Below, one piece after another: positions 1 to 9,460 of a DNA stretch of 64,000 bases (position 1 is the first letter of the stretch; each line of letters starts with the position of its first letter). A program made the translations under genes and the position numbers. The DNA comes from Planctobacterium sp047947135 (GTDB lineage: Bacteria > Pseudomonadota > Gammaproteobacteria > Enterobacterales > Alteromonadaceae): contig CP170457.1 in assembly GCA_047947135.1 (NCBI GenBank), forward strand, positions 1,736,001 through 1,800,000. Reading direction: 5' to 3'. The notes below the pieces were generated by a model. That model made no database searches. It saw only the letters and a program-made list of their open reading frames with translations, and was not told where the DNA came from.

Positions 1-125
1 GGAGCCGGTACAGGTGTTGGCACAGGAAGCGGGCTATGCTCAGAACCGGAGCCGCCACAGCCCGTTAGTAGTGTTGCCGTCAGCAATGCAGAGAAAAACA
101 AAGAGGGTATTTTTATATCGTTCAT
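1..125 (-). CDS. Putative lipoprotein, N-terminal part only (cut by window edge)
   Basis: Reading from the ATG at 125-123 on the minus strand, the frame stays open to the window edge (41 codons). The product starts with a short charged segment, a hydrophobic stretch and the lipobox LLTGC (Cys23), followed by a Gly/Ser-rich then Pro/Val-rich linker (PLPVPTPVP). This is a typical signal peptidase II signal and tether of an envelope lipoprotein. An AGGT-like ribosome binding site lies just upstream of the start. Nothing of the mature domain is visible, so no function can be given. It is transcribed away from the MipA operon. Confidence 0.7.
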   Translation of the reverse strand, partial: MNDIKIPSLFFSALLTATLLTGCGGSGSEHSPLPVPTPVPA

Positions 126-257
126 GTTGAGTTACCTGTTGTATTAAGTTCAGACTCAATCTTAAGTGGAACGGGAAGCGACAGTTGTATTGGGATTTGT
201 GGTTGTGTATCAGTTGGTAAGGAAATTCCGGGTTTTTAGCCTCTGCTTTTCCCAAAA

Positions 258-329
258 CCCTCTTGCTACAGAGACAAAAAAACGGGGAATATCGTGACTA
301 CAAGAGGTTTTTTGGTTCAATTTCCCCGT
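258..329. promoter_or_regulatory. Interleaved inverted repeats in the divergent intergenic region
   Basis: The 325-base gap between the lipoprotein gene and the MipA gene contains two interleaved inverted repeats: CTCTTG (260-265) with CAAGAG (301-306), and ACGGGGAA (282-289) with TTCCCCGT (322-329). The two hairpins overlap and could not both form in one RNA in a simple nested way. On the minus strand the second is followed by a run of T, as in an intrinsic terminator. Function is unknown; it could be an operator pair or an attenuator. Confidence 0.35.
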
Positions 330-451
330 AAAAAACATCAGGAAAACAGATACAATCTGATACACTCTGTTTGGTACTGATACGCCTTTTTCGATATCGG
401 TTGATTAGCATCAGGATGAACTTGTTAACTAAGCCGGGAACGCACGATATT

Positions 452-1369
452 ATGCTAAAACCAAATATATATTACTTATCTATAGTCCTTTTGCTGTTTA
501 CAGCAGCCCTCAACCTTAAACCGCTTTACGCGGCCGAAAATCCCAATGATGGCTTTTATGCCGCGCTGACTCTTGGTGTGGGTGTCAGAGAAGCGAATTT
601 CGTTGGCTCTGATGGTCAAGCGGGGTCTGAAATCACGCGCAAACAGACCTATGAGGATTTCATCGCCCTGAATCTTGAACTCCGCTATCAGTACAAGGGT
701 TTTTTTGTAGAGCTGCCAGGGCCGACTCAGGATGCCATTGATGGTCAGTATGCGGGTAATGCACTTGGGTACAATTTTTATAACTCCAGACACTGGACAA
801 TCGACTTTTATGCGCTTGAAGCCTCAGGCGCGGCAAGTCGGAAATTCACCAGTTTTGAAGAGAGCAGAAATTTTTCGGAGGTAAGACGTTCGGATTATCG
901 ATTAGGACTGCGGGCCAGCGGCTACTTTGACAACTATCTTATGCAGTTTATTTTCGCACCTTATAGCTTTCGCGATGAAATTGGTGGTGTTGATGCCTCC
1001 GCTTCTTTCAGGCACGACTGGCAGGTTAAGAATCTGAATCTTTATGCCTCTTTGGGTTTTCGCTATCGCAGCAGTGAAATACTGGATCATTATTATGGTG
1101 TATCCACTGAGCTATCAGACCAGATCGCCGATTTAGTCGAAGGGCAAGGCAATGCCGATATCAGCACCCGCTTTTTCCAGCCTTATACACCCGGAGATGG
1201 CTTTAATATCGGTGCAATAGCCGGTTTTGAATACCCGGTTTCCCAAAGTTGGGTTGTTGGTGGTTTTGTCGCAGCCGAGAAAACCCCGAATAGCATAAAA
1301 GACAGTCCACTGGTGGCGGGAGACTCCGTGTCTACCTCTGCGGTATTAACAATCAGTTATGTATTTTAG
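452..1369 (+). CDS. MipA/OmpV family outer-membrane protein
   Basis: About 305 residues from the chosen start. The frame opens further upstream at 371, but the ATG at 452 gives a good signal peptide (hydrophobic run ending near LYAAE), so 452 is preferred. The body has alternating beta-strand sequence and ends in an aromatic residue after an ISYVF-like last strand, as in outer-membrane barrels. The C-terminal part (SPLVAGDSVSTSAVLTISYVF region) matches the pattern of MipA/OmpV proteins, which in E. coli act as a scaffold for peptidoglycan-modifying enzymes. It is the first gene of a tight operon with a DUF3019 gene and a two-component system, which suggests a regulated envelope function. Substrate or partner is not known. 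Confidence 0.78.
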   Translation: MLKPNIYYLSIVLLLFTAALNLKPLYAAENPNDGFYAALTLGVGVREANFVGSDGQAGSEITRKQTYEDFIALNLELRYQYKGFFVELPGPTQDAIDGQYAGNALGYNFYNSRHWTIDFYALEASGAASRKFTSFEESRNFSEVRRSDYRLGLRASGYFDNYLMQFIFAPYSFRDEIGGVDASASFRHDWQVKNLNLYASLGFRYRSSEILDHYYGVSTELSDQIADLVEGQGNADISTRFFQPYTPGDGFNIGAIAGFEYPVSQSWVVGGFVAAEKTPNSIKDSPLVAGDSVSTSAVLTISYVF

Positions 1370-1379
1370 GAGTGACGCC

Positions 1380-1805
1380 ATGAAATACATAGCTATAACC
1401 ATCCGATATTTTACAACTCTGGAATTCAGTCAATTGATCCTACTTTACACGCTTTTTTACTCGGCAACTGTCACGGCAGACGATACACCACAAATAGAGC
1501 TGGTTTTGACACCGACCAAATGTGTTTCACTTCGGGAAGGGCAGACCTGCTATGCCGATGTAGAACTGCAATGGCATGCAAGTCAATCGGGGGATTATTG
1601 CCTGTTCAGTAACTTGCAGGAAGCACCCATGCAGTGCTGGAGACAAAAAGATCAGGCATCCTTTGAAGGGGAAATTGCATCAAAGCAAAACGTATTATTT
1701 ACCATCAAACGCGACGGTCATCAAATAACGCTGGCAGCAACAGAATTAAAAATGGCCTGGGTATACAAAAGCAAACGTGTGGCTACTTCATGGCGAGTTT
1801 TTTAA
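1380..1805 (+). CDS. DUF3019 family exported protein
   Basis: About 141 residues. The ATG at 1380 is preceded by TAGGAGTGACGCC, a strong ribosome binding site, 10 bases after the MipA stop; an upstream in-frame start at 1359 would overlap MipA. A hydrophobic N-terminal segment (about residues 14-33) serves as a signal sequence or anchor. The mature part has conserved-looking cysteines in CVSLREGQTCYADVELQW and a C-terminal VYKSKR...SWRVF, the hallmark of the DUF3019 family. Members are found beside MipA genes and two-component systems in Alteromonas and Shewanella relatives. The molecular role is unknown; a periplasmic partner of MipA or a ligand sensor for the downstream kinase is possible. 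Confidence 0.75.
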   Translation: MKYIAITIRYFTTLEFSQLILLYTLFYSATVTADDTPQIELVLTPTKCVSLREGQTCYADVELQWHASQSGDYCLFSNLQEAPMQCWRQKDQASFEGEIASKQNVLFTIKRDGHQITLAATELKMAWVYKSKRVATSWRVF

Positions 1806-1818
1806 TTGAGACGGTGGC

Positions 1819-2541
1819 ATGGTAGAAACTAATCAAACACGTATTCTGTTGGTCGAGGACGACAAGGAACTGGCGCAGTGGACCTGCGATTATCTGAAAG
1901 GCAAAGGTTTTTTGACCGATGTAACAGCCTACGGCATGGATGCCGTGGAACGCATACTCAGCCATCCGCCTGATTTGGTGGTGCTTGATGGAATGCTACC
2001 TGATATCGACGGTCTCGATGTGTGCCGTCAGGTTCGCAATCAATATAATGGACCCATCATCATGCTGACTGCCAGGGACGAAGAGATTGATGAAGTTTTG
2101 GGGCTCGAAGTCGGGGCGGATGATTACATCACCAAACCCGTTAGAGCCCGCGCGTTATTAGCGCGCATTCGCGGTCTTTTGCGACGATATGAACAGATGC
2201 ACAGTGGCACAACTTCGCAGGGAAATTCCTCTAATCAGGTGGTACTGTCAGGATTGACAATTGATAAAGACACCCGCAGTGTCGTTCTCAATGAGCAAAC
2301 TATTAATGTGACTTCGAAGGAGTTTGACGTACTTTGGTTGCTCGCCAGAAAGGCCGGTTCTGTGGTCTCCCGGGAAGAGTTGGTAGAACAGTTGCGAGGG
2401 ATTGATTATGACGGCTTTGACCGCTCAATAGATCTCAGGGTTTCCCGATTGCGCAAAAAGTTGGGTGATAATCCTAATGAACCTTTTCTGATCAAGACCA
2501 TTTGGGGCAAGGGATATCTGTTTGCCAGGGATAGCTGGTAG
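1819..2541 (+). CDS. OmpR/RstA-family response regulator
   Basis: 240 residues with an N-terminal receiver domain (about 8-120) and a C-terminal winged-helix DNA-binding domain (about 140-238). The acidic pair is Asp14/Asp15, the phospho-acceptor is Asp57 in VVLDGMLP, and Thr84 and Lys106 complete the active site. The C-terminal half has the usual DRSIDLRVSRLRKKLGDNP recognition region and IKTIWGKGYLF ending. It lies 13 bases after the DUF3019 gene and overlaps the downstream kinase gene by one base, so the pair is translationally coupled. It probably autoregulates this four-gene operon, but no operator is proven here. Confidence 0.92.
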   Translation: MVETNQTRILLVEDDKELAQWTCDYLKGKGFLTDVTAYGMDAVERILSHPPDLVVLDGMLPDIDGLDVCRQVRNQYNGPIIMLTARDEEIDEVLGLEVGADDYITKPVRARALLARIRGLLRRYEQMHSGTTSQGNSSNQVVLSGLTIDKDTRSVVLNEQTINVTSKEFDVLWLLARKAGSVVSREELVEQLRGIDYDGFDRSIDLRVSRLRKKLGDNPNEPFLIKTIWGKGYLFARDSW

Positions 2542-3836
2542 TGCGCAATCTGACAGTCTCGCTGATCTTATTTGCGCTGACAGCGTCGATTGGCCTGGGC
2601 TGGCTGTTTGACTTTGCTTATCAATACTATGAACAGCAGCATACCCCACAGCATGCTTCCCAGCAGCAACCATTGCATCAGATCCTGCGCAATGTTGCTG
2701 CGACGCTGGACAGTGACGCTGATGAGAGCATGTTGTTGCAGCGATGGCCCGTTGATAGTGACTATAGGTTACGATTGATGGACACATCTGCTTTGTCATT
2801 GCCAAAAGCGCTGCAGGCACAGTTGCAGGCAGGTGAACTACTTGAGCTGGTGACAGATGAAGGACTCAGCATGCATCTATGGCTTAGGGTGCAAAACAAG
2901 CTGCTTGTATTGGATGTGCCAATGCAGCAATCCAGCGAGACAGAACCAGCCCGTTATTGGTTGACAACATTATTTTATTTATTGCTTATTGCGCTGTTTA
3001 TGCTCTGGTTATCCCCGTTGTTACGGCGTTTGATGGCACTGCAGCAAGCTGCTAAGGCCTTCGGTGAAGGCTCGTTGCACAGTAGAGTGAATGTTGCAAA
3101 GCGATCCTATATCAAAGATCTTGAGCTGGAATTCAATCATATGGCGCAGCGCATCGAAGATCTTATCAGTGACGTGAAGTTACTTAGCTCGGCTGTATCC
3201 CACGATTTGCGCACGCCCCTAGCGAGGATCAGAATGGGTCTGGACACCCTGAGTGAGACAGATGATCCCGTTCAGCGAGAGCAGTATGAAGTACGTATAA
3301 ACCAGCATATCGATGATATGGTCGAGTTGATTGAAGCACTCTTACGCTACGCCAGACTGGATCAGGCCATGCTGGACTTACAAAAACAACAAGTAGATTT
3401 GATGCCAATGCTAAACGGCCTGATTCAAAGTAAAACTCTCGCTGGCACCGATATCCACATTCAAAGTAGTGAATCAACGGCCCTCGTATTGGCAGACCCT
3501 ACTTATCTTAAAATCCTGTTTAATAATGTGTTGGACAATGCCCTCAAATTCGGCACGGGTCGGGTTGTGATTGAGCTAAGCAGGAATCATGACCAGTTTG
3601 CAATCAGTGTCAGTGACAATGGTCCCGGCATTCCCGAAGCACAGAGGCAACGCGTCTTAAAACCCTTTGTTAGAGGAGAACTGGATCAATCCGGTTTTGG
3701 GCTCGGGCTGGCTATGGTCCGGCGCGTGCTTGACTGGCATCAGGGGGATATCGAACTGGGTAATGACAAGGAATTGGGTGGCGCTAAAATAGTGGTGCGC
3801 TTGCCTGTAGCAGCGATGACTGGTTCAGTGCACTAA
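2541..3836 (+). CDS. Membrane sensor histidine kinase (RstB-like)
   Basis: 431 residues, starting with GTG that shares its G with the TAG stop of the regulator gene. There are two membrane segments (about 4-25 and 140-160) with a roughly 110-residue Gln-rich periplasmic domain between them, then HAMP (about 160-212) and HisKA. The phosphorylated residue is His221 in SAVSHDLRTPLARIR. The ATPase domain has the N box (NNVLDNALKFG), G1 (DNGPGIP) and G2 (GFGLGLAMV). It should phosphorylate Asp57 of the upstream regulator. The operon context suggests that it senses an envelope condition linked to MipA/DUF3019; the signal is unknown. Confidence 0.92.
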   Translation: MRNLTVSLILFALTASIGLGWLFDFAYQYYEQQHTPQHASQQQPLHQILRNVAATLDSDADESMLLQRWPVDSDYRLRLMDTSALSLPKALQAQLQAGELLELVTDEGLSMHLWLRVQNKLLVLDVPMQQSSETEPARYWLTTLFYLLLIALFMLWLSPLLRRLMALQQAAKAFGEGSLHSRVNVAKRSYIKDLELEFNHMAQRIEDLISDVKLLSSAVSHDLRTPLARIRMGLDTLSETDDPVQREQYEVRINQHIDDMVELIEALLRYARLDQAMLDLQKQQVDLMPMLNGLIQSKTLAGTDIHIQSSESTALVLADPTYLKILFNNVLDNALKFGTGRVVIELSRNHDQFAISVSDNGPGIPEAQRQRVLKPFVRGELDQSGFGLGLAMVRRVLDWHQGDIELGNDKELGGAKIVVRLPVAAMTGSVH

Positions 3837-3915
3837 ACAGTTGATGCAAATAGTTGACTGAAATACTCAGGTATTAGATAATTTCGCAGTATTCAACAAT
3901 TGATCTGAGGATTGA

Positions 3916-4260
3916 ATGACCACAACGCCTGAATTTCCAATTAACTTCTCTGATGCCGCGGCTCGCAAAGTCAAAGGGTTGATTGACGAAGAAGAAAACC
4001 CAGAGTTAAAACTGCGGGTTTATGTCACTGGCGGTGGCTGTTCTGGATTCCAGTACGGATTCACCTTTGACGAAAAGGTCAATGAGGGGGATATGGTCAT
4101 CGAAAAAGAAAGTGTTTCACTGGTTGTCGATCCCATGAGCTTACAATACTTGATGGGTGGTACGGTAGACTATTCCGAGGGACTACATGGCGCCCGCTTT
4201 CTGATAGACAACCCAAACGCTGAGTCTACCTGCGGTTGCGGATCCTCTTTCAGCGTCTAA
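3916..4260 (+). CDS. erpA: Iron-sulfur cluster insertion protein ErpA
   Basis: 114 residues, the normal length of A-type Fe-S carriers. The three cluster-binding cysteines are present: Cys42 in TGGGCSGF, and Cys106 and Cys108 in STCGCGSSF. The ErpA-type ending GCGSSFSV and overall pattern separate it from IscA. It carries [4Fe-4S] or [2Fe-2S] clusters to apo-proteins, for example of the isoprenoid pathway. It is a single gene with its own upstream spacer after the kinase gene. Confidence 0.95.
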   Translation: MTTTPEFPINFSDAAARKVKGLIDEEENPELKLRVYVTGGGCSGFQYGFTFDEKVNEGDMVIEKESVSLVVDPMSLQYLMGGTVDYSEGLHGARFLIDNPNAESTCGCGSSFSV

Positions 4261-4479
4261 TTACCCGTCACTCATTATTACTGCCTGATAGAACCCACCA
4301 GGTACATTTATTCACATTTTGAGACTATTTGTGACATTTCCGCGGCCTTTTGCCGGGAATTTGTTGCAGACTTTTTGTGCCTGATCAGGTTAAAATGCAA
4401 TCGTTTTCGGTGGCTGAAACGATGCGCTCATTGACGTATCACACCTATCTTATAAATTTATCTTGCTGAGGGATTCTGC

Positions 4480-5577
4480 ATGGCAAACGTGATAAACACC
4501 TTACGGCGACAGCCTGCCTGGGTCGCGCTTATTATCTTTTTACTGCTGGTTATGTGGGTGGTATCAGGCATGGTATCGGGCCAGACAGAGGCGTTGCCGG
4601 AAAAAATACAGCAGGAATCACCTTTGCAAAAAGTCCAGGTCACTACCATGTTGGCGGATGAAGTGCACAATGAAGTTACCCTTTATGGGCGTACCGAACC
4701 AGATCGCACCGCGATGTTACGCTCAGAAATCAACGGTCAGGTTATCAGCATTTTCGTTGAGGAAGGGCAGCAGGTTAAGACGGGTGAGCCGTTAGTCAAA
4801 TTGGACGAAAATGACTTACCGCAACGGTTAGCTTCTGCAAAAGCAACCTTAAAACAACGGCATATCGAACTGGAAGGCTCACTTTCATTGGGTAGAAAAG
4901 GCTATCAGTCTCAGGTGACGCAGGCACAATCAGAAGCAAATGTCGCAGCGGCTGAAGCAGCAGTAAAAGCGCTGCAACTGGCGCTGGAAAACACCCTAAT
5001 CGTGGCCCCATATGATGGTGTTATAGACCGTCATTTTATAGAAGTCGGGGATTATTTAAGGGATGGTGACAATATCGCCACTGTTGTGGATTTGGATCCA
5101 CTGGTGATTCGCGCCGATGTGACTGAAAACGATGTGCAGGAATTGCGTATCGGGCAGCCCGCCAATGGCAGATTGCCTTCAGGTAAGTTATTGCAGGGTA
5201 CCATCCGATACATTGCCAGCGTGTCTAATGAAGGCACAAACACCTTTAAAGTAGAAGTCGCTGTGCCCAATGCTACAGGCGGTCTGCTCGCTGGAATGAG
5301 CACTGAAGTGGTCATTCCGCTTGAATCTACCTGGGCGATGCATGTCACTCCTGCGCTTATGGCATTAAGCGAAGCTGGCGAGTTGGGCGTCAAAGTTGTA
5401 GACGACGATGTCGTTCATTTTGTGCCAATCAACATGGTCAAAAGTGATAATCAGGGGGTCTGGTTGACCGGACTAGGACAACAAGCCGATATCATTACCC
5501 TGGGTCAGGGGTTTGTTAAAGAAGGTGATAAGGTCGAAGTGGTCAGGGACCAGCAGATTACTCAGGTATTACAATGA
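4480..5577 (+). CDS. RND efflux periplasmic adaptor (membrane fusion protein)
   Basis: 365 residues with one N-terminal membrane segment (about 14-34). The biotinyl-lipoyl half-motifs flank a helical hairpin: GQVISIFVEEGQQVKTGEPL before, and TLIVAPYDGVIDRHFIEVGDYLRDG after. Beta-barrel and membrane-proximal domains follow. It connects an inner-membrane RND pump with an outer-membrane channel. The last codons overlap the RND gene (ATGA, 5574-5577), so the two are co-translated. A 219-base spacer before it probably carries the promoter. No TolC-like gene is present, so the channel must be encoded elsewhere. Substrate unknown. Confidence 0.92.
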   Translation: MANVINTLRRQPAWVALIIFLLLVMWVVSGMVSGQTEALPEKIQQESPLQKVQVTTMLADEVHNEVTLYGRTEPDRTAMLRSEINGQVISIFVEEGQQVKTGEPLVKLDENDLPQRLASAKATLKQRHIELEGSLSLGRKGYQSQVTQAQSEANVAAAEAAVKALQLALENTLIVAPYDGVIDRHFIEVGDYLRDGDNIATVVDLDPLVIRADVTENDVQELRIGQPANGRLPSGKLLQGTIRYIASVSNEGTNTFKVEVAVPNATGGLLAGMSTEVVIPLESTWAMHVTPALMALSEAGELGVKVVDDDVVHFVPINMVKSDNQGVWLTGLGQQADIITLGQGFVKEGDKVEVVRDQQITQVLQ

Positions 5578-8500
5578 GAAGTTTGATTCATGGCCTGATG
5601 GGCCGTACCCGTACGGTAATGATGGTGTTTGTCCTGTTGCTGATATCGGGCACAGTGACGTACATTAACATCCCGAAAGAATCCAATCCGGATATCCCGA
5701 TTCCGTTTATTTATGTGTCAATCGTGCATGACGGCATTTCGCCCGAAGATGGCGAACGGATGTTGGTGAAGCCCATGGAAAGGGAATTGCGCTCCGTCGA
5801 GGGAGTGAAAGAAATGACCGCAAGTGCCGGAGAAGGCCATGCCAGTATTACACTGGAGTTCCTGCCCGGTACTAACTCTAAAGAAGCGCTGGCAGATGTG
5901 CGCGATAAAGTAACGGTTGCCCGCGCGAAATTACCTGCCGACAGCGAAGAACCCACTATTCATGAAGTCACTATGGCTGGTGAGCAACCGGTAGTCACGG
6001 TGGTCCTATCCGGTGAGGTCAGCGAAAGAGCCCTTATCACACTGGCTCGAGAGCTCAAAAATCGTCTCGAAGGCTTAAAAGAAATTCTGGAAGTGGAAGT
6101 CGGTGGTGAGCGAGAGGATCTGGTGGAAATTATTGTCGATCCTCTGTTGCTGGAAAGCTATGGACTGGATCAAAACGATATTTTTAATCTGCTATCCAGA
6201 AACAACCGTTTGGTGCCTGCCGGTACAATGGATACGGGCAAAGGCAGTTATGCAGTTAAGGTGCCCTCGGTATTCGAATCGGTCAAGGATATTTACGAAC
6301 AGCCGGTAAAAGTGGTGGGTGATCGGGTGATCACTTTTCAGGATGTGGCCACAGTGCGTCGCTCGTATAAAGATGCTAACAGTTTTGCCAGAATGAATGG
6401 TAATGCCTCGGTTTCATTGGAAGTGAAGAAGCGTCCCGGCGAGAATATTATTGAAACCGTCGATAATGTTAAGGCGCTCATCAATGAAGTACGTGACTCA
6501 GCACTTTGGCCTAACAGTGTGCAGGTCACCTATACGGGTGATCAGACGAAAGATGTGTTGACCATGCTCACTGATCTGCAAAACAATGTCAGTACCGCCA
6601 TCATTTTGGTGGCTATTGTCATTGTCGCCATTTTAGGAGTGCGAACGGCGACGCTTGTAGGGATTTCTATCCCCGGCTCTTTTTTGACCGGTATCTTATT
6701 AATTTCCATGTTTGGCTATACCATGAATATGGTGGTGTTGTTCTCACTGATCATGGCGGTAGGCATGCTGGTGGATGGTGCCATTGTAGTCACGGAATTC
6801 GCTGATCGATTAATGAGTGAAGGGATCAGCAAAAAAGAAGCTTATGCCAAGGCTGCACAACGTATGGCCTGGCCAATTACGGCTTCCACAGCGACGACGT
6901 TGGCGGCATTTGCGCCATTGATGTTCTGGCCGGGAATCATGGGCGAATTTATGAAATATCTGCCCTTTACTCTCATTGCCACTTTGTCGGCATCCCTGTT
7001 AATGGCGCTGATTTTTGTCCCAACGCTAGGCACTCTTATTGGTAAGCCACGCTATGTCAGTGACGAAACACGACAGCAAATGATTCAGGCGGAAGAAGGT
7101 GATATTCGCACCTTGAAAGGATTTACCGGTAAATATGTGCGGATCCTGGATAAATTGATTTTGCATCCATACCGGGTATTGGCCAGTGCGATTGTCATTG
7201 CGATGCTGTCCTATTCGGCCTACGGTGTTTCTGGTTTAGGTGTTGAGTTCTTCCCACATGTTGACAGCCCCGGTATAAATATCAACGTGCGCTCTTATGG
7301 CGATATGTCGATTTATGAAAAAGACAAAATCGTCCGGGAAGTGGAATCACGACTAATTGATATGAGAGAAGTTGAGACTCTGTATGCCAGAACCGGGGGA
7401 CAGGATCAGATTGGTTACCTGCGTCTTAATCTGGTGGACTGGCAATATCGGCGACATTCTGATGAAGTGCTGGCTGAAGTTCAACAACGGGTTGGGGATT
7501 TACCCGGATTAGATTTAGAGATTGCCCCGGATCAAAGTGGTCCGCAAAGTGGCAAAGATTTGCAACTGCAGTTGTCTTCTCGTTTTCCCGAACTTCTGGA
7601 TGAAGCGGCGCTTAAAATTCGCCGGGCCCTCGATGCTAACGAAGCATTCACAGCAATTAGTGATACCGCAACTAAACCCGGTATAGAGTGGAAGTTAAGT
7701 GTCGATCGTAGTGATGCTGCGCGTTTTGGTGCAGATGCCACGTTAGTGGGTAATACCGTACAGTTTGTCACCGCTGGGCTGAAAATTGGTGAGTATCGAC
7801 CTGACGATGTCGATGATGAAATTGATATCAGAGTACGTTTTCCTGCTCACGAGCGCTCTATTGATAAATTAGATGACTTGCGGGTGAAAACCGCAAATGG
7901 TTTAGTGCCTATTGGCAATTTTGTTGAACGCTCAGCGCAACCGAAAACTGACCTGATTCGTCATATTGACAGTCGTCGGGTGATTCGAGTAGAAGCTAAC
8001 CTGATCCCCGGAAGACAATTAGATAAGGAGCTACCTGCTCTTCAGGAAGTCTTGCCGACACTTGGACTTGACCCCAGAGTCAACGTGACGGTGAAAGGCC
8101 AGAATGAACAGCAACAGGAGTCGCAGGACTTCCTGGTCAATGCCTTTTTGGTGGCGCTGTTTGTCATGGCGATCATTCTGGTGACCCAGTTTAATAGCTT
8201 TTATCAGGCATTTTTAATTTTAAGTGCCGTGATTTTTTCGACTGTTGGTGTCTTTCTGGGGCTGGCAATATTCCAAAAACCCTTCGGTATTGTGATGTCC
8301 GGTATCGGGGTCATTTCGCTGGCCGGTATTGTGGTCAATAACAACATTGTGCTCATTGATACCTACAATATTTTGCGCCGCGAAGGCATTCCGTCAATGG
8401 AAGCGATTTTACGTACCGGCGCGCAGCGTTTGCGTCCAGTCTTGATGACTACGGTCACGACCATTTTAGGATTGTTGCCAATGGTGCTGGAGATCAATAT

Positions 8501-8717
8501 CGATCTTATAGGTCGGGATATCGAAGTTGGTGGTCCGTCTACACAATGGTGGTCGCAACTGGCAACCGCTGTTGCTGGTGGTTTGGCTTTCGCGACGTTG
8601 CTGACGCTGGTGCTGACACCCTGTTTATTGGCAATCAAAGCAAAACGGGATGAGCGCAAAGCGCTGATGCAAGAAAATCCTGTTAGTTCGGCTACAATGG
8701 AACCATCTGAAGCTTAA
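5574..8717 (+). CDS. RND-family efflux transporter, inner-membrane pump
   Basis: 1047 residues, the standard length for HAE1/AcrB-type RND permeases. The N-terminal helix is followed by a large periplasmic porter domain, then a membrane bundle. TM4 carries the acidic proton-relay region (VGMLVDGAIVVTEFADR), and the second half repeats the fold with AGIVVNNNIVLIDTYNILR. It drives proton-coupled export, probably of drugs or amphiphiles, with the adaptor encoded just upstream (4-base overlap). A small GST gene follows 11 bases later and may be co-transcribed. Compared with AcrB it belongs to the subgroup that starts with a short R-S-L-I cytoplasmic end. Confidence 0.93.
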   Translation: MRSLIHGLMGRTRTVMMVFVLLLISGTVTYINIPKESNPDIPIPFIYVSIVHDGISPEDGERMLVKPMERELRSVEGVKEMTASAGEGHASITLEFLPGTNSKEALADVRDKVTVARAKLPADSEEPTIHEVTMAGEQPVVTVVLSGEVSERALITLARELKNRLEGLKEILEVEVGGEREDLVEIIVDPLLLESYGLDQNDIFNLLSRNNRLVPAGTMDTGKGSYAVKVPSVFESVKDIYEQPVKVVGDRVITFQDVATVRRSYKDANSFARMNGNASVSLEVKKRPGENIIETVDNVKALINEVRDSALWPNSVQVTYTGDQTKDVLTMLTDLQNNVSTAIILVAIVIVAILGVRTATLVGISIPGSFLTGILLISMFGYTMNMVVLFSLIMAVGMLVDGAIVVTEFADRLMSEGISKKEAYAKAAQRMAWPITASTATTLAAFAPLMFWPGIMGEFMKYLPFTLIATLSASLLMALIFVPTLGTLIGKPRYVSDETRQQMIQAEEGDIRTLKGFTGKYVRILDKLILHPYRVLASAIVIAMLSYSAYGVSGLGVEFFPHVDSPGININVRSYGDMSIYEKDKIVREVESRLIDMREVETLYARTGGQDQIGYLRLNLVDWQYRRHSDEVLAEVQQRVGDLPGLDLEIAPDQSGPQSGKDLQLQLSSRFPELLDEAALKIRRALDANEAFTAISDTATKPGIEWKLSVDRSDAARFGADATLVGNTVQFVTAGLKIGEYRPDDVDDEIDIRVRFPAHERSIDKLDDLRVKTANGLVPIGNFVERSAQPKTDLIRHIDSRRVIRVEANLIPGRQLDKELPALQEVLPTLGLDPRVNVTVKGQNEQQQESQDFLVNAFLVALFVMAIILVTQFNSFYQAFLILSAVIFSTVGVFLGLAIFQKPFGIVMSGIGVISLAGIVVNNNIVLIDTYNILRREGIPSMEAILRTGAQRLRPVLMTTVTTILGLLPMVLEINIDLIGRDIEVGGPSTQWWSQLATAVAGGLAFATLLTLVLTPCLLAIKAKRDERKALMQENPVSSATMEPSEA

Positions 8718-8728
8718 AAAGAGACGCT

Positions 8729-9304
8729 ATGTATACGTTATACGGCTCAACTACATCACCTTATGTGCGTCGCATCCGCATGCTATTGGCGAATGTCGAA
8801 CATGACTTTATTAATATGCAGATTTTTGCAGGTAAAGATCGTGAACAGTTAATGGAGAAAAATCCAACGTTAAAGATCCCGATGTTGGAAGTAGGTGAAG
8901 ACACGATTTATGACTCCAGAGTGATTTTTCGTTATCTCTGCGAACAGCTAAATCGGCCTGCGTTGACCTGGCATCAGGAAAATTTACTGACGATTATCGA
9001 TTCCATCAATGACTCATTAGTGCAGCTACTGTTGCTGCAACGGTCAGACATCAATTCAGCTGATGACAAGCTGTATTTCCGTTTGCAAAACGAACGTGTA
9101 GCACACGCCTACCAACATCTGGATGAAGCCGTGGCAGATGGCTGCTTTGATGACTGGGATTACCCGTCTATCTGTTTGTTTTGTCTTTTGGACTGGACAA
9201 CTTTCAGACAATTACACGAATTGGCCAGTTACCCCAATTTATTGGCGTTTTTGTCCCAGCATAAGGACCGTATCGAAGCGACGTCCACCGATCCCCGAGA
9301 CTAA
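8729..9304 (+). CDS. Glutathione S-transferase family protein
   Basis: 191 residues. The N-terminal thioredoxin-like domain begins MYTLYGSTTSPYVRRIR, where the Ser/Thr-Pro-Tyr segment is the usual glutathione-activating position. It contains the cis-Pro loop (LKIPMLE) and the gamma-Glu-binding DSRVI (normally ESRAI). The C-terminal helical domain is short and lacks clear substrate determinants. Eleven bases separate it from the RND gene and an intrinsic terminator follows it, so it is the last gene of the efflux operon. A role in detoxification alongside export is an inference. Confidence 0.85.
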   Translation: MYTLYGSTTSPYVRRIRMLLANVEHDFINMQIFAGKDREQLMEKNPTLKIPMLEVGEDTIYDSRVIFRYLCEQLNRPALTWHQENLLTIIDSINDSLVQLLLLQRSDINSADDKLYFRLQNERVAHAYQHLDEAVADGCFDDWDYPSICLFCLLDWTTFRQLHELASYPNLLAFLSQHKDRIEATSTDPRD

Positions 9305-9334
9305 AACGTGTTAGTAATATCAAACCATAAAGAA

Positions 9335-9355
9335 GCCCACACATGTGGGCTTTTT
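9335..9355 (+). terminator. Intrinsic terminator after the RND/GST operon
   Basis: The stem GCCCAC/GTGGGC with a 4-base loop (9335-9350) is followed directly by TTTTT, 30 bases after the GST stop codon. Confidence 0.88.
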
Positions 9356-9460
9356 GCATTCGTATTCATATAGTTAGCTATTTTTAGCGCTGGTGTCGTT
9401 TCCTGGAATATGCGAAGGTTAAAAAATTGTTAATTTGATAATTTGTATTCAGCCATAGCC

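Noticed and set aside
40..255. 71-codon minus-strand frame at the left edge
   Set aside because: It overlaps, in another frame, the minus-strand frame that encodes a clear lipoprotein signal (LLTGC); its product has no signal or family features.
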